Positions 56,882 through 64,000 of a stretch of DNA of 64,000 nucleotides are shown piece by piece. Position 1 is the first letter of the stretch; every line of letters starts with the position of its first letter. Under the pieces are notes generated by a model, which worked only from the letters and a program-made list of their open reading frames with translations, did not search any database and had not been told where the DNA came from. Both the position numbers and the translations under genes were made by a program. Source of the stretch: Archivesica marissinica (lineage: Eukaryota > Mollusca > Bivalvia > Venerida > Vesicomyidae); contig CM026398.1 in the NCBI GenBank assembly GCA_014843695.1, positions 47,254,147-47,318,146 of the forward strand, in the 5' to 3' direction.

Positions 56882-57372
56882 ATTGTCCGAACTGGTTATT
56901 CGACAATTAGACAGATGTTTATCCCATAGAAAGTCTACTACCATGTACCTGGGTCACTGATACATTTTCACAAAGTGGAGAGCACAGACCAGCCACTTGT
57001 ATAAATACGGCGCTTAACTTTAGCCTCGCATTGGATCTGCATTCGCTTCCGTATTGTACCGGAGATACACCGCACCATTACGTGAAGTCGTTCCGTGCTT
57101 ACCTGGACGAACTAGAAGACGAAGGCAAAGTAATAGTAGTGTTACATATGTACGCTCATATCATTAAATACCATTCGCATGCATTCGTTGAAACATTAAA
57201 AGACACGAAAATGGGAGTCGTTGGGCTTCTAAATAGGAACAAAAATGCTCATATTAACATAAAAGGTCCGCACGCATATTCAATTTCGAAAAATACGGAA
57301 CATATGTTGTGGATGTCAGGTGCGTATACCGAATTTGAATTTAAAGACCTCATTGATAGGAGTTACATATTT
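56882..57372 (+). pseudogene. NXPE-like / PC-esterase domain fragment (copy 2)
   Basis: Same layout as copy 1. Here the GDS motif reads GYS (GAT to TAT), which removes the Asp, but NAHINIKGPHAYS keeps a KGPH that copy 1 has changed to NDPH. It enters SINE B at 57373. It is not functional as it stands. Confidence 0.55.
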
Positions 57373-57584
57373 ACGGGCAGTTTACCGAACAACACCTTTC
57401 CTGGGCAGGCTCCAGTGGTTAACCAGTACTTGGTGCACCAACCTCCGTAAGAAACTGTCAACTTTTATTTTGATATATATTAGACACGGTCTGAGTGGGG
57501 CTTGAACCCGTGACCATTAGTGATGATATGTTACAGTGGTATACAAGTCAGCGACAGTAACAACTTGACAACGGATGCGGACTC
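57373..57584 (-). mobile_element. SINE family B, minus strand, truncated (unit 2)
   Basis: Counterpart of 42022-42229, with a few substitutions in the tRNA-like head. Confidence 0.7.
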
Positions 57585-57776
57585 CTGCTAACTGTGATAT
57601 ATTAAGCAATAAATACCAACTATATCGACATGAGTTAGGCTCCGCATTTGATACGTCTAAGGCGACTAGTAACAGAACATCTGATAAATCTACAATTTCA
57701 ACAAGCTCAAAACAAATAGGTTTGGGACAGGAATGTCAAAGAAACACGTACTGCTTGAGTTAAATCACGTGTTTAA

Positions 57777-57925
57777 GGAATGCATCGCGGGTTAATAGTT
57801 TCCATTAGAGTATGAACTACATTGGGCGTGGTTAATGTTGGTGGAGGCCGAAGGCATCCTCGCTAACGTTAAGCATGCCCAGTGTAGTTCATACACCAAT
57901 GGAAACTATTAACCCGCGATTCATT
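57777..57925. repeat. Foldback element, copy 2
   Basis: Counterpart of 42427-42575, arms intact. Confidence 0.8.
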
Positions 57926-58431
57926 ACTTATGTTTACATTCATTATTCTTTTTAATGACATAAAGAACATATAGCGCACTTTTCACTTAAAGTGTTTGTA
58001 TTGTTACATAGTCCTGATTTGCAAATTACCGTGTGGTGGAAACAAGTAAATAGACCGTAAACTGTAAGACACGCATTTTCTCGTGACGAACGATGCCTAA
58101 CACTGCGTATGCGCATGCTCATAACTTCGAGTGCGCATGTCGGCTGCATATTATTAGTTGGGAACCATCATGCAACGTATCACGAAAGTGTATGCAATCA
58201 GAGTACATACTTTCATCTAAGGACATGCAATAGCGATGTAAATATAAAGATATAAAGTTAATAGCGATGTACATTATCGATTTAGAATGATTGATTTGAC
58301 TGTGATTATTAATTATTCTGAGTTGGATGCCATTTTGTATTTTTTCAGGGGCTTAACATTTGCCCATATGTGACTACTTGCAAGGTTATTGAGATATTAT
58401 GTATATCTAATAGCCATTTTTTTTAAATTAA

Positions 58432-58670
58432 GTTTATTTAACGTCGCTACTGGTTGCCTATTTGAGCGACGGGGAGTTTACCTAACAACACCTTTCCTTG
58501 GGAGGCTCCAGCGGTTTCCAGTACATGGTACACCGACCTCCGTAAGAAACTGCTAACGTTTTCATATAAAGAGACACGATCTAAGCGGGGCTTGAACCCG
58601 TGACCACCAGTGGTGATAGGTTACAGTTGTATGCAAGTCAGCGACCGTAACCACTCGATCGCGGAGGCGG
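58432..58670 (-). mobile_element. SINE family B, minus strand (unit 2)
   Basis: Counterpart of 43077-43320. Confidence 0.75.
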
Positions 58671-58837
58671 TCATCCAATAGCTAGTAGAGACCGTTGATT
58701 GTAGTGAGATGCGCATCATATAGGTTGATCGATTAAGACATACTATGACTAGTGGATTCCCGCCCGGTAATTAAACAACCCTCAGCTTGTAAATTATGTC
58801 CTAGCTAAGCCACTGGATAGTACATGTAGTTCGTGGG

Positions 58838-59057
58838 GCCTCCGTGGCCGAGTGGTTAAGGTAGTTGACTTCAAATAACCTGTCCCTCGCCGCTGTAGGT
58901 TCGATTCTCACTTGGGGTATCGAATTATTTCATGTCAGCTGGCTTACGGAAGGTCGGTGCCCGTTCGTGTCTGAAATACGTCTTGGATGGGAACCCGGGA
59001 TATTCCTCCACTAATAACCTGAGAGCCGAACTATGACCTGAGCTGTGACATTACCCC
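58838..59057 (+). mobile_element. SINE family A (unit 2)
   Basis: Counterpart of 43488-43712, followed by a shorter (CAC)n microsatellite (about 59,058-59,108). Confidence 0.75.
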
Positions 59058-60844
59058 CCCAACACCCCCACACCCCCACCACCACCACCACCACCACCAC
59101 CACCACCAAGAACAACAAACAGTACATGAAGTTTGGGGCTTACATAGGAGTATAGGTCAGATACTGTTATTATAATGGTGGATTCGGATTGATTGAAAAG
59201 GTGTAGGGAATCTATTAAGATTTAATGAAAATGATTAACTGAACATATATTATCCAGAACAGTGAAACTGCAATTAAAATACATGTACAATATATCAGCT
59301 CCATCTTGGGATATTGAATTTTGCAAAATATTTGGTGGAAAATAAAAAACATATAAATGCAGGTTTAAGTGAAAATTCACCACCAAATTACCTTCAGAAT
59401 CAGACCTGTCAACTCTCACGCATTCTGCGTGAGTCTCACGCAATCGAGTCCCATCTCACGGTCTCACTCATTGATCAATGATTCTCACGCATTTTCCAAA
59501 AAAAAAAAAAAAAAAAAAAACCCTTATATACAACTATTTGCGAAGTCTGACGGTTTCCAGAAAGCGAACCCTACCAATGAAATCGTAACTCTACAAGTAT
59601 CGGTACATACGGGGTAACGGGGTTAGAAAGTCGCAACTGCGGATAGTCCGGGTATCACGATCGGCGTAAATCGGCGTATGCAATCAAGTCCACCTAATTG
59701 AATGTCATCCGGTGTCGGAGGAAAAGAAAGTCGGACGTTTACGAACTTTCGAGTTTGTGACGTGTAAGTATTAACTGTTTCCTGGTGATTATTGCTATTT
59801 GCATCATCATCTTACACATTTAACTACCGGCTAAGTGATATAGTTTTGATTTGTCTACACAGAATTTGACAGAAACAGGTTAAATGCAATGCCGAATTAT
59901 CCAGTAACCGACGGATAACAGTAACCGTGCGTGGTCACAACATTGGTTGGGTACAATTGTTATGGAGAAAAAACAATTTTGTGCTGTTATAGGACCCCCC
60001 CTGGCCAATTTTTTTTTGGGTGTGGACTTTGTCCTTTTTTAAAGAATTTTCGGATGTGTGATTTCGCGTGTCGCACAGCGTGGACTTTATTTCATTTCTG
60101 TGCCCAACCACGATAGTGGAGGGGCATCTAGGATTACCCTTGTCAGTCTGTCCCGTATTACCCTTGTCCGTCCGTATATTCCATTTCAACTAATATGTTT
60201 CAATTATTAGTAGCCATTGGCTACTGCTAGTGCCAACCTAGGTGTCAGAACTAGTTTTGTGTAAAAAACCTCATTTTTTGGTCAAAATATGAGAGAAAAA
60301 TATACCTCCCAGAAAGCAGGAGAATGCATTTCAGAGGGTCTAGGGGAAAAACAATTTCCGGGGGGGCATGCCCCCGGGCCCCCCTAGGAAACTCGCCCCT
60401 TCGGGGCTCAATACAAAGTCTCACTCAATTCAATTTCAAAAGGTTGACAGCTCTGCAGAATATGTGTCTGATAAACACCGAAATGCTAAGGTGCCAATTT
60501 CATGTGTTTCTAAGGTTGAAAATAAGTAGTTTTGGAAAACGTATAGTTGGAATGTATGTTATAATGGAGTGCTATGGGAATTTTAATAGCAGTGCCAGAC
60601 CTGCAGCATTTTCGGGAACTCGATTGGCCTTATCTCTTACATTATAAACTAGAGCGCTTTCCAGAAATGTTTTGTCCTACTGCCCTAAATTCAATGCCTC
60701 GAGAGTTTTCTGGGAACTGATGTGCTTTAGAGAGTGCAGCATTTCCTTGAAACAAATGTAACGGGCGTTATCTTCCGAGAAACACTTTCAAACTACACTG
60801 TTAATGAGAAACAGTAAGCTAAGGGATGATTTAAAAGTAAAAAT

Positions 60845-63800
60845 ATGTGGGATTTTATGTTGTATTTAATGTTGCTGGGAATGGCGTTGGCAGATGACAG
60901 TGTTGAGTGTGACTGTCGTACTCTCGAGTTCATCAAAGAGCTCTTGCAAGATGAGATATTTGAGAGAAAACTGGAACATAGAAACCTTCTCTCGGAAGTA
61001 GAAGAATTACAGGCGTTTGTAAGCGGTCGTTCTTTAGCCTCTAAGAAGACATTAACAGCCATAACAGGTAGGCAAATTTAACATCCTTCACATGTAGGTA
61101 CATGCATATTTACCATCCGTCATGAGCAGGTGTTTTTACCATCCGGCATATGTATGTATATATTCCATCCGTCACGAGTATGTATATTTACCATCTGTCA
61201 CAATCATGTATATATATATTTACCATCCGTCACGAGTAGGTAGGTACATTTACCATCCGCCACGAGTAGGTACATTTACCATCCGTCACATGTAGATATA
61301 TTTACCATCCGTCACGAGTAGGTACATTTGCCATCCGTCACGAGTACATATATTTACCATCCGACAAAGTAGGTTAATTTACCATCCGACAAAGTAGGTA
61401 TATTTACCATCCGACAAAGTAGGTATATTTACCATCCGTCACGAGTAAATATATTTACCATCCGACAAAGTAGGTTAATTTACCATCCGACAAAGTAGGT
61501 ATATTTACCATCCGACAAAGTAGGTATATTTACCATCCGCAAAGTAGGTATATTTACCATCCGACAAAGTAGGTATATTTACCATCCGTCAAAGTAGGTA
61601 TATTTACCATCCGTCACGAGTAAATATATTTACCATCCGACAAAGTAGGTTAATTTACCATCCGACAAAGTAGGTATATTTACCATCCGACAAAGTAGGT
61701 ATATTTACCATCCGACAAAGTAGGTATATTTACCATCCGACAAAGTAGGTATATTTACCATCCGACAAAGTAGGTATATTTACCATCCGCAAAGTAGGTA
61801 TATTTACCATCCGACAAAGTAGGTATATTTACCATCCGACAAAGTAGGTATATTTACGATCCGACAAAGTAGGTATATTTACCATCCGACAAAGTAGGTA
61901 TATTTACCATCCGTCAAAGTAGGTATATTTACAATCCGACAAAGTAGGTATATTTACCATCCGTCACAAGTAGGTATATTGATATCATGCCGACCTTAAA
62001 TAAAGCTAGAGACAGCCCGGTGTTTGTACTCGCAGGAGTAACTTCAGTGGGCGACAAAAAAAATCAGCTACTTCATATATATGGATTACAGATACATTTT
62101 TGTCAAATATTGAAGTGCGCTAAGGGTGTATTGTTGAAACATGGTAGTGCCTACAGTATCTGTCGACGTACGGTGGAGCACACATACGTACAGAGAGTCT
62201 CAACTATGACATGTTCACCTGTTGATTAGGCCGGAATTAATGATTGTACACGACAATTGGGATAAATTAGTCGCCATACTTGACGCCTTGGCACAGTAAT
62301 TATTGTTGATTAAATGCATATCATTCAGTATATGTTCAGATGAAATTTATCGGTACCAGGCCACAATGAGGCTCACCAAGCAGCCGTCTCGGTTAAAATG
62401 TCCAAAGCAAAAAACAAAAAAAGAGATGAAAAATTAAATAAATGAAATGCCAAAAATAAAATTAGCTGTATAGCATGTTGACTGTTAGAGAGCTGAACGG
62501 TTACGACATAATTATACGTCTAAACTCATTAAATTAGAAAACGCAGGACATCGCTTCTATACCCCACTAGTTTTAAGGGGAAGCATGACCCCGGAACCCC
62601 TACATTGCCGCGGTTGACATTTGCCTCTGGCTACGGTACTGGGTACACTTGTCATTGGGATGACTTAGTAGCACGAAATAGATCCTAAGAAAACAGTTCT
62701 CAATCTTTTAGAAATAATTATAATCAATACACAATCATCAATCACTCTACATATATAAGCTCTACTTCCGTTTTGATCCTTTCCTATTCTTTGATTTTGT
62801 GTGCATGTATTGTTTTGTGAATGTATATAGTGGAATAAATATGTTTAAACCAATCACTCTACATCGATAATGTACATGCCTGTTGTTGCACAATCAGGAG
62901 CGTGACTTGTTATTGATATATGACAACTAAGGAACATATCTTTGTAGTTGTGAAAATCTCTTTTATCAATTAAAATATAATGAAATACCAACTGATGTCC
63001 AATTCTGATTGGTTCGCTGTACACCATACACATCCACCAGTTATCCTTCATTTTTATTGCATATTTCAATATTTCAAGAAAGTGTGTAGGCAGTGCCTAC
63101 AGTGCATATAGGAGGCCACGCCGTCTTATTACTAGTAGAGTGTGTTTTACTTTTACCTATCGGCGCTACCGGTTGCCCATATGAGCGACGTCTCCTGAGG
63201 AGATTAGTCATTTTAGATTTGTGGAGGATAGTGCAATTATACAGACAGAGACACATTCCAGAGTCATCTCTTGTTCTTATAAACGCATAGTGTAAAGCAC
63301 CGACACGAAACCTCTGTTTTAAGTCCCATCTGAAAGACTGTTAATATTAATATGGTCAGAAGGGTGATCGACCCTGCGATCCCCCAGATTCGCAGTCCAA
63401 CGTGTTAACCACTGGGCTACTGGCCCGTCTGTTACCAGTAGAGATTGATCTTGGCTACTTATCATCTCCAATGGTGAGTTATTTTATGTAATGTCATCAA
63501 TAAATATATTTAACGAATCACAATTGATAAACACATACTACATATATAATTATGTCAACATTTCCATAGCAGAATCAGCGTTCGAAAAGCGGCTTGCTGC
63601 ATTAGAAACATATGCTGACCACGCAGAACGTGTAGATCGTGAATTACACGATGTCACTAACCGCTTGGAAGCAGTCGAGACGCGACCTGTTGATATGGAA
63701 GCGTATGACGAAGATCATCGCATTGACCGTGGACGGCACACGGTCAACAAAAGTATGGAGGCATTCGATAAACGACTTGCAGTTATAGAGACACATATAG

Positions 63801-64000
63801 ACAATGCAGAACGCGTGTACCATGAACGAGGGGATGTCAGTAGCCGCTTGGATGCATTCGAGAAGCGAATTGCTAATATAGAAACATATGTTGACGGTGA
63901 AAAGCACACGGATCGTGAACAGCACGAGCTTAGCAGGCGTTTGGATGCATTCGAGAAGAGATTTACTAGTATAGAAACGTATGTGGAGGATGCACAACGT
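60845..64000 (+). CDS. Secreted coiled-coil C-type lectin, copy 2, exons 1-2 (partial)
   Basis: Exon 1 (60845-61067) is identical in protein to copy 1. Exon 2 starts at 63570 after the same TAGCAG acceptor and is still open at the window edge. Visible changes in the repeats are missense: AFETRP to AVETRP, a Q to H in repeat 2, D to N and R to Q in repeat 4. The frame is intact, so the copy looks functional as far as it can be read. The lectin domain exons lie beyond the window. Confidence 0.8.
61084..61976. repeat. 25-bp minisatellite in lectin intron 1 (copy 2)
   Basis: Same array as 45805-46697, with a different order of variant units (for example CCGCAAAGTAGG at about 61,537 and 61,787), so unit exchange has gone on since the duplication. 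Confidence 0.9.
62753..62850 (+). mobile_element. 98-bp truncated LINE insertion (copy 2)
   Basis: Same insertion as 47479-47576, with the 14-bp target duplication CAATCACTCTACAT at 62739-62752 and 62851-62864. Confidence 0.8.
63143..63431 (-). mobile_element. SINE family C, minus strand (unit 2)
   Basis: Counterpart of 47868-48141 but keeps AAGACTGTTAATATTAATAT in the body, which unit 1 has lost. Confidence 0.7.

Larger units (their letters stand above)
56568..64000. repeat. Tandem segmental duplication, unit 2 (runs off the window)
   Basis: Aligns to 41217-48714 with rare substitutions and a few indels: a shorter (CAC)n, an A-run replacing ~100 bp near 59,490, and a longer SINE C spacer near 63,340. 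Low divergence means a recent event. Confidence 0.93.

Overview
The window looks like nuclear DNA of an invertebrate animal, most likely a marine mollusc. It has GT-AG introns, a C-type lectin gene with a long coiled-coil stalk, an NXPE-like (PC-esterase) remnant, a jockey/I-like LINE, several tRNA-derived SINE families, small inverted-repeat elements and many minisatellites. There is no operon, tRNA, rRNA or CRISPR. The phylum is an inference from repeat style and gene content and cannot be proved from this sequence alone.

Layout. (1) 1-5.9 kb: the 3' end of a LINE, then dispersed repeats and two SINEs. (2) 5.93-25.41 kb: one very large array of a ~71-bp monomer, built as nested higher-order duplications (a 2.76-kb tandem block inside a 10.36-kb tandem block) and cut by a scaffold gap of exactly 1000 N (23829-24828). 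(3) 25.8-28.3 kb: a 54-bp (18-codon) minisatellite, three SINEs and a 45-bp repeat. (4) 28286-41215: a 12.93-kb Ty3/Gypsy element with 680-bp LTRs about 97.5% identical to each other, plus gag, protease, RT-RNase H, integrase and an env-like gene of the baculovirus-F/errantivirus type. All reading frames are broken, in part by simple tandem duplications. (5) 41217-64000: a recent tandem duplication with a period of about 15.35 kb. Each unit carries an NXPE-like pseudogene fragment, SINEs, a foldback element and then a five-exon secreted C-type lectin gene. Copy 1 of the lectin is complete (45566-54402, 570 codons by exon joining). Copy 2 runs off the window end in exon 2.

How the parts relate. 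The lectin is the only intact host gene found. Its exons join in consistent phase and give signal peptide, five 31-residue coiled-coil repeats, further coiled coil, and a C-type lectin domain with the EPN and WND sugar/calcium motifs. Its introns hold the minisatellites and mobile elements. The Ty3/Gypsy element ends exactly where lectin duplication unit 1 begins, and its two flanks are unrelated, so the retroelement end and the duplication breakpoint coincide. The rest of the window is repeat DNA at several scales.
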